Shown here one piece after another: positions 16,447-25,923 of a stretch of 64,000 nt of DNA. This DNA is from Paenibacillus tengchongensis (GTDB taxonomy: Bacteria; Bacillota; Bacilli; Paenibacillales; Paenibacillaceae). The DNA lies in the NCBI RefSeq assembly GCF_008973665.1, contig NZ_WACP01000001.1, forward strand, positions 62,001 to 126,000, read 5' to 3'. The translations under genes and the position numbers were made by a program. The notes under the pieces were generated by a model. That model saw only the letters and a program-made list of their open reading frames with translations. It ran no database searches and had not been told where the DNA came from. Positions within the stretch are counted from its first letter, which is position 1; every line of letters starts with the position of its first letter.

Positions 16447-17793
16447 TCAACACTCCCTAAAATGGATTTGAATACAGCCGGATTCCACGGATGGCAAAAG
16501 AAAATTTTCACAAAGCTGCCGGTCATAAAAAATGGCTTCGTTATCTCTCAAGAGGGCAAACAGATTGCCGGAAACGGTTCCTTGCAAGCTTAATGGAGGT
16601 GCGCCTCTGCGGTTTAAAGTGATGAAGTCTGATTCCAGCATAAAATCCCCTGCTTGCGCATCTGCCGAGTATCCGCGTAATGATTCTATATATAGATAAG
16701 GCACTGAGGCATCCAAGCTCGAACTGACTTGATCAGGAGAGGGCTTGAACTCAAAATTATTAATATATACCTGCCCGTCGCCCATATAATGTCCGGTGGG
16801 AGTGAGACCATAACCAGCATATTGATCCTCCAGTTCTTTGGAGAGCATTGGAGTTATAAACCGGCCTTGTTCAAAAAATACCGTTCTTCCGCACAGGGTG
16901 CCTTCTTTGTCAAAGAACTTTGATCCGGCTCCCTTGGCCTGCTGAGCATCATCGATAATATCGTGATTACCTATCACCTTTGTGCCAAGGTAATCTTTGT
17001 GGAGGAAGGAACTTTCTGCAGCAATTCTATAGCCATCGAGATTTTCCAGAAAAACAAGCTTGATCAGGTACATGAAGGCTTGGGGAGAGAGGATTACCCG
17101 CATGGATGTGAGCAAAGCCCGCTCAGGCAATGGCTCCCGCGGGTATGAAGGAATGACCCTGTTCCGTGTCACATCATCTAATAAATCTTCCAGAAAACGG
17201 GTTTGGACTTCCCGCTGATTCATCCCTCTGTTGTCGTGGAAGGCCAGATAAGCTTGTGCATAGGTCTCGTTGTAAGACAATTCCCCGCCACGGCTATTGA
17301 TGTAAAGATGCTCTTGATGTACACAGCGGACTTGGAACTCAGCGGATAATTCCGTATGCATTTGTGATTGCCAGAGCTTTAATTCGCTTAATAAGGCATT
17401 TAGTACGTCGAATCTTTTATGCGAGATATGGTGAATGATTTCAGGGTCAGCCAGCGTGTCGCCAAAGTTCCTGGTATGGGGTAATAAGGATGAACACTTA
17501 AAAGGATTCTGCAAACTGACGCATGCTTCCACCAGTTCCTCAAGGGTTTCGGGGTCATTCGCGTTCCCTTGAATTTTCCCGCCAAATCCCTCGTGCGTAT
17601 GAAACTCCAGCAGAATTGTATGATGCGTTCCTTGGGCCGGAACCCCAAATCTATAATTTCCGGAGTGAATGGCGCTCCTTAATTCTTCAGTCCGCAGGAT
17701 ATAACCACTCCAGGCCTTAATGTAACTTAAAGCATTCAGCCTTGTAACAAGATTCGATGTATGATTCTGCATCCTTGCCCCCACTTTCTTCAT
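16447..17793 (-). CDS. tldE: TldE/PmbA-like protease subunit
   Basis: A 448-residue TldD/TldE superfamily protein without an HExxxH metal motif, so it is the non-catalytic partner type (TldE/PmbA). Typical features are the ILSPQAFMYL segment, the SSFLHKDYLGTKV loop, the FFEQGRFI strand and the final beta region. With TldD it should form a barrel that admits only unfolded peptides, as in microcin B17 leader removal. Its ATG at 17793 overlaps the tldD stop (ATGA); another ATG at 17772 is possible. It is followed by a short overlap with the radical SAM gene. Role inferred: leader removal or a second maturation step for the 29-residue peptide. Confidence 0.85.
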   Translation of the reverse strand: MKKVGARMQNHTSNLVTRLNALSYIKAWSGYILRTEELRSAIHSGNYRFGVPAQGTHHTILLEFHTHEGFGGKIQGNANDPETLEELVEACVSLQNPFKCSSLLPHTRNFGDTLADPEIIHHISHKRFDVLNALLSELKLWQSQMHTELSAEFQVRCVHQEHLYINSRGGELSYNETYAQAYLAFHDNRGMNQREVQTRFLEDLLDDVTRNRVIPSYPREPLPERALLTSMRVILSPQAFMYLIKLVFLENLDGYRIAAESSFLHKDYLGTKVIGNHDIIDDAQQAKGAGSKFFDKEGTLCGRTVFFEQGRFITPMLSKELEDQYAGYGLTPTGHYMGDGQVYINNFEFKPSPDQVSSSLDASVPYLYIESLRGYSADAQAGDFMLESDFITLNRRGAPPLSLQGTVSGNLFALLRDNEAIFYDRQLCENFLLPSVESGCIQIHFREC

Positions 17794-19244
17794 TGGGATT
17801 GAATCCCTATCAGTTGGATGCCTTGCTCCCGCTTGAAAAGGTTCAGTTCGGGTCCTCCATCGGAAGTTATGAGCAGATTTCTTCGTTTGGAGCAATATCC
17901 AAATGTATCTACAATGAGCAGTCCATAGGAATGCAGATGCGAGTTCAGCAAAGCGGCAGCGTTCCCGGTAAACGAGAGATTCGTATGGGCGACAGGGGGG
18001 CTATTGTCACTTATCAGGTACATCATTGGAACTGTGATGTCAAACTCCAGGCTGGCCCAGCTTGCGGTTCCTCCGCTCCAATCCGTCAGATAGGCTACCA
18101 CCTGGCCATGCTCTAAATATCCTCCCTTCCGGAGTATGGCTGTTATTTCCTGAATACTGCCGCATGGCTCAGATTCCGTATGGTTATCGGGCAGAAAATA
18201 AACGCTGCTCATCCTAACCATAGGTGGCTTGTAGTACGCTTCACAGAACAGGTGGCCATTAGGCCTGGCGTCCATCAGGGCTGCTGTCTGCTTGCTGTGC
18301 AAGTAATCAATTACTTTGCCGTGCTCTATGAGGAGCATCTTCCCGCCTGCTACTCCCTCATCATCAAACCGGCGGTAAGCCGCGTTTGGCCATGTGGGAT
18401 CTGCAGCGATATTAATGTGTTCACCAAAATGGAAATCACGGTCTTTCAGAAATGACGAGTTACCGAGAACATGGTCAGCTTCAAGAGCATGTCCAACAGC
18501 CTCGTGCACAATCATTCCCATTAATGAAGAATCTACTGCAATATAATCCGGCTGATACTTGCCTGAAGCCGGCGCAGCAGAGGCCAGCTGTGAGGCTTTC
18601 AGCTTCCCCATATAAAAGTAATCCTTAACTGAATCTGCTTTCCAGTCCAAATCGTTTACAAAAGCTTTGCGGTTGTAGAACATCTTGGCTCCGGACTCAT
18701 GATCCGTATAAATATACTGTCCCAGGAAAACAGTACATTTAGCATCTTCTGTTACAGTGCCTGATGCGGAGATGTAGATATTGTCTTCATATACTTCACT
18801 GAATTCGGTATGTATAGCGCAAATATGCGCAATATTCTCATCTGAGGCTAATTCACAAAGCAGGGACTTTTCACTTTGGTAATCCCTTCTGCCTCGCTGC
18901 TCTAATTCTTCGGGTCCTGCAATTCTTACCCTATTTAATTGGTTGATATAGCGTTCTTTCTGCGACAGGTCTGTGTCCGGTAACGCATACACAATTTGAC
19001 TGATGATGGCCACGCAGTCCAGAGGCGAAGTCAGGCTGGAGTAGATCATTTCTTCAGAGCAGGGGGTGCGGACTGTGCATTGTACTCCTTGTTCGCTATC
19101 GAGCTGCAGATGTACCATGGAGGTGCCCTCCATGCGCATGGATAAGGAGCGTTTATGCTTAATTATCCATTCCAGCTGAATGTCCAGCTCCAAAATAATC
19201 GTATGGAGTGCTTGAACGACATCCAATAAAACCTGATTAGACAC
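17790..19244 (-). CDS. tldD: TldD-like zinc metalloprotease
   Basis: A 484-residue catalytic TldD-type protein. The metal/catalytic motif HEAVGHALEAD (His247, Glu248, His252) is intact, preceded by SSLMGMIVHEA. The C-terminal barrel has the family GYLEHGQV and NTFGYCSKRRN-like strands. It is the first gene of the operon, starting at a GTG with GGGGGT about 8 nt upstream. Housekeeping tldD/tldE pairs exist, but here both lie inside a radical-SAM peptide operon with overlapping coding ends, so a dedicated maturation protease is likely. A role in cleaving the leader of the 29-residue peptide is inference. Confidence 0.88.
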   Translation of the reverse strand: MSNQVLLDVVQALHTIILELDIQLEWIIKHKRSLSMRMEGTSMVHLQLDSEQGVQCTVRTPCSEEMIYSSLTSPLDCVAIISQIVYALPDTDLSQKERYINQLNRVRIAGPEELEQRGRRDYQSEKSLLCELASDENIAHICAIHTEFSEVYEDNIYISASGTVTEDAKCTVFLGQYIYTDHESGAKMFYNRKAFVNDLDWKADSVKDYFYMGKLKASQLASAAPASGKYQPDYIAVDSSLMGMIVHEAVGHALEADHVLGNSSFLKDRDFHFGEHINIAADPTWPNAAYRRFDDEGVAGGKMLLIEHGKVIDYLHSKQTAALMDARPNGHLFCEAYYKPPMVRMSSVYFLPDNHTESEPCGSIQEITAILRKGGYLEHGQVVAYLTDWSGGTASWASLEFDITVPMMYLISDNSPPVAHTNLSFTGNAAALLNSHLHSYGLLIVDTFGYCSKRRNLLITSDGGPELNLFKREQGIQLIGIQSQ

Positions 19245-19345
19245 TTAAAAACCCCCATAAAATGTAGGAAACAATTATATTATGAATATACCATTTTATA
19301 GAATATTTTTACAAGGATTAAATTGTAAAATACTCCTCTCCCAAA
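19245..19345 (-). promoter_or_regulatory. Promoter region of the RiPP operon
   Basis: An AT-rich 100-nt stretch upstream of tldD. A perfect TATAAT on the minus strand (19274-19279) lies 30 nt before the start codon. The -35 partner is poor, so activator control or another sigma factor is possible. Confidence 0.45.
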
Positions 19346-19351
19346 CAACAC

Positions 19352-19400
19352 AAAACCCCGGCAGCCCTCCACTTTCGGTGGATCGGCTCGCCGGGGATAC
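19352..19400 (-). terminator. Terminator of the sugar ABC operon
   Basis: CCCCGGC-AGCC (19356-19366) pairs with GGCT-CGCCGGGG (19385-19396), with a second small hairpin (CCACTTTCGGTGG) inside. On the minus strand it ends in GGTTTTGTGTTG, just past the lipoprotein stop codon. Confidence 0.8.
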
Positions 19401-19442
19401 GTTTATCTATCCAGTGGTTCAGTTATATGCAGCGTTTTCGGA

Positions 19443-21083
19443 TTAACGGAACTGGCCTGCGTCGATTGCCGCTTGCTTCTCGTCAAGAATTTCCTGATAG
19501 CCTGCATCCAGGAAGGTCTGCTTGGCTTCCTGATAGGTTGCATCGAATTCATCTTCCGGAGCGAGTACGGTCTTGACATACAGGTCCTGGAACAGGGAGT
19601 TCAGATCGGCTTTGTACTCGTTAACCTTTTCCAGCACGGTAGTGAACATGGCGTCCGGTGTGCGGAATTCGGCAGTTTCATTGTAGTACTTCACCATATC
19701 TTCAGCCAGGTATTCATAGCCGGCCGGGGACCAGTTACGCAGATTGGCTTTAAGCGTCTTGTCGGCATCCGGATATTGCGCAATTTCCGTTACGAGTGCC
19801 CAGTAGTCTTTGTTGTTATTCAGGGCCAGGACAGATTCGCCTTTGTAATCAGGGTTCTTTACAGCGATACCTTCTGCGTCAAGCGTGTAGTTCTCGCCCT
19901 CCACACCATTCTGGAATTTGAACAGGTTCTCCGGCTGGCTCAGCCATTCCAGATACATCCAGACAGCAGCGCGTTCTTCGGCAGAAGTCTCATAGTTGAT
20001 GCCCATGATGAAGCCAAACGGCCAGTAGGCGCGTCCTTGAGGCTTATTGCCTTCCGGAACCAGTGCGTATGGAGGCATTACCGCGAATTCGGCATCCGGG
20101 TTATTAGCCAGTGTTGCTGCGAAGACATCGGTATTGTTGGTCAGATAGAAACCGTAGTTACCTGTTTTGCCGGCGACAAACTCTGCTTTGATCTTGTTGT
20201 CGTCGCTGCGCAGATAGAATTCTTTATCCACGATGCCGTTGTTGTACTGATAGTTCAGGTTGCGCAGGAAGCGCTCAGAATCTGCAGTGGTGAAATCAGC
20301 TACACTCAGATCGGAGTAAAGAGCACGGTACTCCGGATCCACCGGCCAATCACGGAAAGCATAGGTATAGTTGAAGCTGTCTTTGATCAGGTTGCCGCCG
20401 GTTACACCGAGTCCGGCTTCCTTCCATTTCAGCAGCATTTCATTGTACTTCTCCAGGGAAGTCAGGTCTTCCATCTTCATGCCGACCTTCTCTACCCAGT
20501 CCTTACGGATGATGTTGACGAAATTGTCCGCTTCCGGACGTGCAGCAAAGAAGAAGATGTTCTGATCGTCCACCGTACCGTACTGCTGGATGGTTTCACC
20601 CATATTTGCCCAGTAGGTTGGAGCATAATTTTCTATTTCTGCATAGTTAAGCGGCTGCATAACATCCTCGCCGTAATAAGTAAGCGCTTGTGGCATGTCG
20701 TAGTGGAAAATAATATCCGGGGCCTTATGCGACGCCAGCAGCTGCTCGTAATCCGTTACTTCACTGCTGCGGGTAATCGGCACATAGTTGACTTCGATAT
20801 TGTACTTGTCCCCGAATTCGGACTGCACCCAGCGGGTGTAATAGTTGTCGGTTACATTCCAGCCCTCGAACGCACGCTCATAGACCGGAATATCAATCTT
20901 TACCTTCTCTTTGAAGCCCTGGGAGTAATCGGCGAAGCCTCCCTCAGCTGTCTGGTTGTTGTTTGCAGCAGGCGTGTTCGAATTGGCCGCCTCTTTATTG
21001 TTGTTGCCGCCGGAGCATCCGGCCAGCATACCGGCTGTCATGACCGAAGCCATCAGTAATGAAACAAAACCTTTTTTGTTCAT
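19443..21083 (-). CDS. Sugar-binding lipoprotein (LplA-like)
   Basis: A 546-residue ABC transporter binding protein. A lipoprotein signal is clear: a hydrophobic stretch then MLAGCSGG, with Cys lipidated at about residue 22, then an Asn/Ala-rich tether. Length and the GYEYLAEDMVKYY-type C-terminal region fit the long LplA subgroup, which imports oligosaccharides such as aldouronates or pectin fragments in Paenibacillus. The ATG at 21083 has GGGGGAATT upstream; the frame is open 13 codons further but without a ribosome site. It is the last gene after two permeases. It might import xylo-oligosaccharides released by the surface xylanase at 7180-11607, but this is not proven. Confidence 0.9.
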   Translation of the reverse strand: MNKKGFVSLLMASVMTAGMLAGCSGGNNNKEAANSNTPAANNNQTAEGGFADYSQGFKEKVKIDIPVYERAFEGWNVTDNYYTRWVQSEFGDKYNIEVNYVPITRSSEVTDYEQLLASHKAPDIIFHYDMPQALTYYGEDVMQPLNYAEIENYAPTYWANMGETIQQYGTVDDQNIFFFAARPEADNFVNIIRKDWVEKVGMKMEDLTSLEKYNEMLLKWKEAGLGVTGGNLIKDSFNYTYAFRDWPVDPEYRALYSDLSVADFTTADSERFLRNLNYQYNNGIVDKEFYLRSDDNKIKAEFVAGKTGNYGFYLTNNTDVFAATLANNPDAEFAVMPPYALVPEGNKPQGRAYWPFGFIMGINYETSAEERAAVWMYLEWLSQPENLFKFQNGVEGENYTLDAEGIAVKNPDYKGESVLALNNNKDYWALVTEIAQYPDADKTLKANLRNWSPAGYEYLAEDMVKYYNETAEFRTPDAMFTTVLEKVNEYKADLNSLFQDLYVKTVLAPEDEFDATYQEAKQTFLDAGYQEILDEKQAAIDAGQFR

Positions 21084-21140
21084 TGGAATTCCCCCATTTT
21101 TAATTTTCGGAGTTAATAACACTGCTTGTGGAGCCTGCGG

Positions 21141-22040
21141 CTATTCCTTGACTGCCCCGAGCATAACGCCCTGTACGAAGTATTTCTGGACGAATGGATA
21201 GATGCAGAGAATAGGCAGAGTGGCAAATACGACAACTGATGCTTTCAATACTTCCGGATTACTCAGTTGAACTGTAGTCGCTTCCATCTGGAAGCTTTCT
21301 GTAGCCTGGATAACCAGGTAATACAGCTTAAGCTGCAGCGGCCGGAGTTCGGTCGCATGCTTGATGTAGAACAAGGCATCCTGATAAGCATTCCAGCGGC
21401 CAACCGCGTAGAAGAGCGACAAGGTCGCGATAATCGGTTTGGAGAGTGGAAGGACGATGCTCCATAGAATCCGGAAATGCCCGGCGCCGTCGATGCGCGC
21501 AGATTCTTCCAGGCTGACCGGAATACTGCTCGTTAGAGAGGTCTTCATAATCAGCAGGTTGAAGACGCTGAACGAAAGCGGCAGAACCAGTGACCATATC
21601 GTATCAAGCAGTCCCAGATTGTTAATGTTCATGTAGTCCGGGATAATGCCGCCGCTGAAGTACATCGTGAACAGAAAGATGAAGGTGATGACTCTCCGGC
21701 CCTTGAACTGCGCTCTGGACAACGGGTAAGCGGCACAAATGGTCAGGAACATCCCCAGAATGGTAAACAGTACGGTTACGAGAACCGAGACATACAGCGA
21801 CCGGAGAATACTGGCATCCGCGAAAATCTTCTTATAGGCCTCAATCGTAAAACCTTCCGGCCACAGAAACACCTTATTGGCGATAACGAAAGAGTCCGAG
21901 CTGAAGGATTTCGCCGCGACATGCAGGAATGGCAGCAAGCATATCAGCGAGAAGATTACGATAACAATGCGGATCAGCAATTCCCAAATATCCGGACGAT
22001 TCTTACTTAATGCGGCAGAGTTGCCGGTTGATGCTTTCAT
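21141..22040 (-). CDS. ABC sugar permease (YtcP-like)
   Basis: A 299-residue inner-membrane permease of the MalG/YtcP group with about six hydrophobic helices. The EAA loop appears as EESARIDGAGHFRILWSIVLPL, where the ATPase docks. It forms a pair with the LplB-like permease (14 nt gap) and the lipoprotein downstream. No ATP-binding gene is present in the cluster; such importers use a shared ATPase (MsmX in Bacillus). Confidence 0.92.
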   Translation of the reverse strand: MKASTGNSAALSKNRPDIWELLIRIVIVIFSLICLLPFLHVAAKSFSSDSFVIANKVFLWPEGFTIEAYKKIFADASILRSLYVSVLVTVLFTILGMFLTICAAYPLSRAQFKGRRVITFIFLFTMYFSGGIIPDYMNINNLGLLDTIWSLVLPLSFSVFNLLIMKTSLTSSIPVSLEESARIDGAGHFRILWSIVLPLSKPIIATLSLFYAVGRWNAYQDALFYIKHATELRPLQLKLYYLVIQATESFQMEATTVQLSNPEVLKASVVVFATLPILCIYPFVQKYFVQGVMLGAVKE

Positions 22041-22054
22041 GGTTTCGCTCCTTT

Positions 22055-23011
22055 CTAAAGTATTCCATCCTCGCCGAGCTTCTTAGCCACGCGATCTGCC
22101 GTTATTACAAGAATTATACCGATAACGGATTGGAACAATCCTACCGCCGTTGCCCGGCTGAAATTACCGGATTCAATCCCCCAGCGGTACACCAGAACCG
22201 GTATGGTCGTTGTAAATTCTGTGGTGGCTTTGTTCTGCAAGGCATAGATACGTTCGAAGGAACCCTCCATGATTTTGCCCAGGTTCATAATCAGCAGCGT
22301 GACGATCGTCGCACGGATCGAAGGCACCGTAATATTCCATACCTTTCTCCAGCGTCCGGCTCCGTCTACGGTGGCCGCTTCATAGAGCTCCGGATTAATA
22401 CCGCTCATTGCCGCCAGGTAAATAATCGTCCCCCAGCCCATACTGTTCCATACCCCGATGGCCAGATAGCTGATCAGCCAGTTGGTATCCTCCTGAAGGA
22501 ACGGTATCCGGTTGCCGCCCATTAATTCAATGACGTTGTTGACGACACCGCTTCCTTCACTGAGGAGCTGATACGCAATCGCCCCGATAATGACCCAGGA
22601 CAGGAAGTGCGGCAGATACAGCAGGGTTTGGTTCGCACGTTTGAATTTGACACTCTTCACTTCATTCAGCATCAAGGCCAGGATAATCGGCATCGTGAAG
22701 CTGAATATGAGATCAAGAATGTTTAGCAGCAGCGTGTTGCGGACGGCCCGGGTGAAATCAGGCTTGGCAAAGATGTCCTGGAAGATTTGGAACCCGACCC
22801 ATTCGCTGCCCCAGAAGCCTCTGGCAATCTTGTAATCTTTAAAAGCGATTACAAGTCCGGTCATCGGCAAGTATTTGAATACGATTACAAAAGCCAGCGG
22901 AATGGCTACCAGCAAATAGAGTTGCCAGTCCCGCTTTAAAAAGTACAGGGGCCCCTCTTGCTTTCTTAATAGAGCATTGTGATTGGTCTTTGAAGCGTTT
23001 GCAACTTTCAT
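22055..23011 (-). CDS. ABC sugar permease (LplB-like)
   Basis: A 318-residue permease of the MalF/LplB group. It has a basic N-terminus, then about six membrane helices beginning LYLLVAIPLAFVIVF, and the EAA loop ELYEAATVDGAGRWRKVWN. The ATG at 23011 is preceded by GGAGGTGAG, which decides the start over an upstream in-frame codon. First gene of the transport operon; a cre-like site lies about 180 nt upstream. Confidence 0.92.
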   Translation of the reverse strand: MKVANASKTNHNALLRKQEGPLYFLKRDWQLYLLVAIPLAFVIVFKYLPMTGLVIAFKDYKIARGFWGSEWVGFQIFQDIFAKPDFTRAVRNTLLLNILDLIFSFTMPIILALMLNEVKSVKFKRANQTLLYLPHFLSWVIIGAIAYQLLSEGSGVVNNVIELMGGNRIPFLQEDTNWLISYLAIGVWNSMGWGTIIYLAAMSGINPELYEAATVDGAGRWRKVWNITVPSIRATIVTLLIMNLGKIMEGSFERIYALQNKATTEFTTTIPVLVYRWGIESGNFSRATAVGLFQSVIGIILVITADRVAKKLGEDGIL

Positions 23012-23186
23012 AATCTCACCTCCTACACCACTAAGTTTCTCGGTGCCGGTCACGTTAGCCGGCTTGAGTTCTATGCTATCCTGAGCGGGAGGATTTGAAA
23101 ACCATGAGTAATGCTGCCCTCTATCAAAACTGACAGGAATGCGGTTTCATAGACTTTTTCCGCAGCTGAATAATCATTTTTGATAG

Positions 23187-23202
23187 GTGAAAACGTTTTA
23201 TT
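23187..23202. promoter_or_regulatory. cre-like site before the ABC importer
   Basis: GTGAAAACGTTTTAT closely fits the CcpA operator consensus and lies between the regulator stop codon and the first permease gene. Catabolite repression of the importer is likely. Confidence 0.6.
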
Positions 23203-23240
23203 TAATCCGTTCTATGACGGAATCAGTCAAAAGCCGACCT

Positions 23241-25508
23241 CTAAGTGTTCTTGCTCTTGGCCGATTTATAGCTGCTTGGCGGCATCCCTTCATACTTGCG
23301 GAAGAACCGGTTAAAGCTTTGCACATTATAATAGCCAACTTCTGTGGCAATTTGTTTAATCGTCAGGTCGGTATCCAGCAGCAGCTCCTTGGCCTTCTCG
23401 ATCCGCAGCTGGTTCAGATAATCAATCATGCTTTTGCCGGTCAGGTCATAGACAACCTTGCGCATATAGGAATAACTGATGCCGAATTCATTGGACATAT
23501 CTTTCAGAACAATTTCTTCGCGGTAATGATCCTTTAAATATTGAACGATCCGTTCGCCATGATTGATCTCCGTGGTGTTATGGTCCAGGTTCTGTATAAT
23601 TTCCCGGAAAATATCGCGCAAGTATTCCTCCAGCTCATCCAGCGTATCCATTCCGGCCAATATGGTGTATATATCGCCTTTACCCATAATCATTCTTCCG
23701 GTTGCAATATGGTTCTCGCGCAGATGCTTAATGGTCGCCCCCATCAGCTGATGGTAAATAAACATAATATTATCGTAGGAAATATGCTTCTCGGCGCTGA
23801 TCAGGCAGCGGATCGTCTGAAGCTCCTTATAAATGCCATCCAGATCGCCGGCATCAAGGAAATTCAGTATCCGCCGTTCGTTGCTTTCCGTATCGATATA
23901 TTTGTGGCTGTGCTCTTCTTCATCCTGCCAGTACATAATGCTTCCCGCGCCGTTGATGATCCGCTGCTTTATTAATTCCATGGCTTCGAACAGCCGCTCG
24001 GCAACCATCTCGGGAGCATCCGCCACATCGCTGACTCCGACAGTGACGGTATGTCCCAGCAGCGCAGACGACTCATCCCCGATCATCTCCAGCGCCCGGT
24101 GGATCAGCTCATGCTTATCTTCCTGCTCATCCTGGGCAAAATTCAGCACAATGACCATACAACCGTCGGTATGATAGACAGAATGCGCCACAATTCCCTC
24201 AGGGAACAAGCTTTCGTACTTTGTGTTAAGCAGATACCGGTGGTAGCTGCGTGTCTCCACATTGGTATTGCCGACATATCTTCTGTACTGGTCAATGGAG
24301 ACCACAACCACTTTGTAATACGCTTCCGGAAACACCTCTGCCAGCCGGGGCGGAAGCTCTCCGCGCAGCAGCCGGTGCACAGCGAAGCTCCGGGTATCCT
24401 GCTCGCGCTCCTGCAGCAGCTGGAACAGCCCTTCCTCTTCCTCCTGCATCCGTTTGAACGCCGTATCCAGGAAGGCCAGTTCATTTCTGCCTGCGACCTC
24501 CAAATCGCTCTTTGAGCGTATCGTCCGCACGAGTTGCCGGAGCGGCCTGGACAGCCAGGTCGCAATAACGACGGCCAGCACCGTCCCCAGCAAAATAATG
24601 GCTCCGGTCAGCAAAATAATATTTCCCTGCATTTCCCGTGATTCGCTCATCAGCTCATCCATGGAACTCCAGCTGACATTCCACCAGCCGGATAAGGCCG
24701 AGCGGCTCCACGCATAAACCATCCGCTTCCCGTCCAGTTCACGGAAGATATAACCCTCCGCATCTCCCTGGGTCAGCATTTCCTTGACGAAGGGCAGCTC
24801 AAAGCCGTCCGTGAGCAGCAGCGACTTGTCACTGTAAGAAATCACTTTACCGTCAGGGCCCAGCAGCAGGGAGCTGCTTCCGGCAACCTCCGGGGTATCC
24901 AGATATTTTCCAATCTGGCTTTCTTCCATATTAACTACGATTAATCCGCTTGTAGGAGAAGAGAGGCGGTTCAGCGGATAGACATAAGATACGACATGTT
25001 CACCCGATTCCAGCTTGCGGGGGACCCATACACCGCTGATCCCTCTCTGGCCGGCGAGCGCCTCCGTGGTCCATTCGATCGGCTCATACCGTTCCAGCGT
25101 CGTGACGCCATTATCTGTAGAAATGACATAATCCGAGTTATTCAAATAAAAGTACGAGGAATTCACACCATCCACCCGGCGGTTCAGGTTCCGAAGTTCA
25201 TCCAATACAGACAAAGCCTTGCTGACATTGTTGTAAGTGGAATTCACTTCATTGTAGGTCGCGAAGCTGCGGATGCTTTCGAATACATTGGTTGCCGCCA
25301 GGCGCGCTGTATCCTGCGCCAGGTTTGCAAGCGCATTCTCATTTAACTTGCGGTTGGCGTTCAGCCCGGCCAGCGAGGACTCGCCGATGGCCTTCTCCGA
25401 GTTCTCAATGATCTGTTCGCCGCTGTACCAGGTCAGAATAGCCGTCGGTATGGCCATGACACAGAACAGGATCAAGGCCAGCTGTAGCATCATCGGTATT
25501 TTCTTCAT
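23241..25508 (-). CDS. Membrane-bound AraC-family sensor-regulator
   Basis: A 755-residue transcription factor resembling Bacillus YesS/YtdP. An N-terminal membrane helix (about 5-27) and a second (about 288-312) enclose an extracellular, Cache-like sensory domain. A short HAMP-like linker (WLSRPLRQLVRTI) and a central cytoplasmic region follow. The C-terminal AraC-type double helix-turn-helix occupies about 655-750 (EFGISYSYMRKVVYDLTGKS and IATEVGYYNVQSFNRFFRKY). It probably senses a sugar outside the cell and activates the importer genes immediately downstream in the same direction. The ATG at 25508 has GGGGGAAAA upstream. A cre-like site sits just before it. Confidence 0.9.
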   Translation of the reverse strand: MKKIPMMLQLALILFCVMAIPTAILTWYSGEQIIENSEKAIGESSLAGLNANRKLNENALANLAQDTARLAATNVFESIRSFATYNEVNSTYNNVSKALSVLDELRNLNRRVDGVNSSYFYLNNSDYVISTDNGVTTLERYEPIEWTTEALAGQRGISGVWVPRKLESGEHVVSYVYPLNRLSSPTSGLIVVNMEESQIGKYLDTPEVAGSSSLLLGPDGKVISYSDKSLLLTDGFELPFVKEMLTQGDAEGYIFRELDGKRMVYAWSRSALSGWWNVSWSSMDELMSESREMQGNIILLTGAIILLGTVLAVVIATWLSRPLRQLVRTIRSKSDLEVAGRNELAFLDTAFKRMQEEEEGLFQLLQEREQDTRSFAVHRLLRGELPPRLAEVFPEAYYKVVVVSIDQYRRYVGNTNVETRSYHRYLLNTKYESLFPEGIVAHSVYHTDGCMVIVLNFAQDEQEDKHELIHRALEMIGDESSALLGHTVTVGVSDVADAPEMVAERLFEAMELIKQRIINGAGSIMYWQDEEEHSHKYIDTESNERRILNFLDAGDLDGIYKELQTIRCLISAEKHISYDNIMFIYHQLMGATIKHLRENHIATGRMIMGKGDIYTILAGMDTLDELEEYLRDIFREIIQNLDHNTTEINHGERIVQYLKDHYREEIVLKDMSNEFGISYSYMRKVVYDLTGKSMIDYLNQLRIEKAKELLLDTDLTIKQIATEVGYYNVQSFNRFFRKYEGMPPSSYKSAKSKNT

Positions 25509-25923
25509 GGTTTTCCCCCTATTGTCTCTGTAAACGTTACCAACATAAACAGAGAAGCCGCGCACACAGCGGGCTTCTCCAGGAATAACCTTCTAAAATT
25601 ACGGAAGAGTAACTAGCTGCGCGTGTTGTAAGTCTATGGATGTGTGTGTCTAGATTAAGAGTATGGTGACGGCCCATCGTCCGCCCCCGCTTGTTGCTAT
25701 AATAACATAAATGTTAGTTGTCAGTCCTGTAAATTGCTCACAGATTGTCGAATATTGCTTATAAGGCCTCACGCCCTCTAAACGGCTGGAACAAGTTACT
25801 GCTCAAGGTATCACGGAGCACGAACATTTCTGTAGTAAATTTTACCTAGAACTGCTAGACTGTAATCTGTCATTTATTATCCGTGTTAAAGCACTGACAT
25901 TAACACACTGGGGGAATTATTCA
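25509..25923. other. Divergent intergenic region
   Basis: 415 nt between the leftward regulator and a rightward exported protein. It holds the cre-like site and, right before 25924, the ribosome site GGGGGAA. A TATAAT at 25697-25702 has no clear -35. No small gene with a credible start was found. Confidence 0.5.
25529..25542. promoter_or_regulatory. cre-like site before the AraC regulator
   Basis: TGTAAACGTTACCA matches the CcpA operator consensus at nearly all positions, about 20 nt upstream of the regulator start codon. This is well placed to block its expression under good carbon supply. Confidence 0.65.

Noticed and set aside
19473..21059. Long plus-strand frame of 528 codons opposite the sugar-binding lipoprotein
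   Set aside because: It is the antisense of a clear lipoprotein gene, has no ribosome site and its translation is low-complexity in character with no motif.
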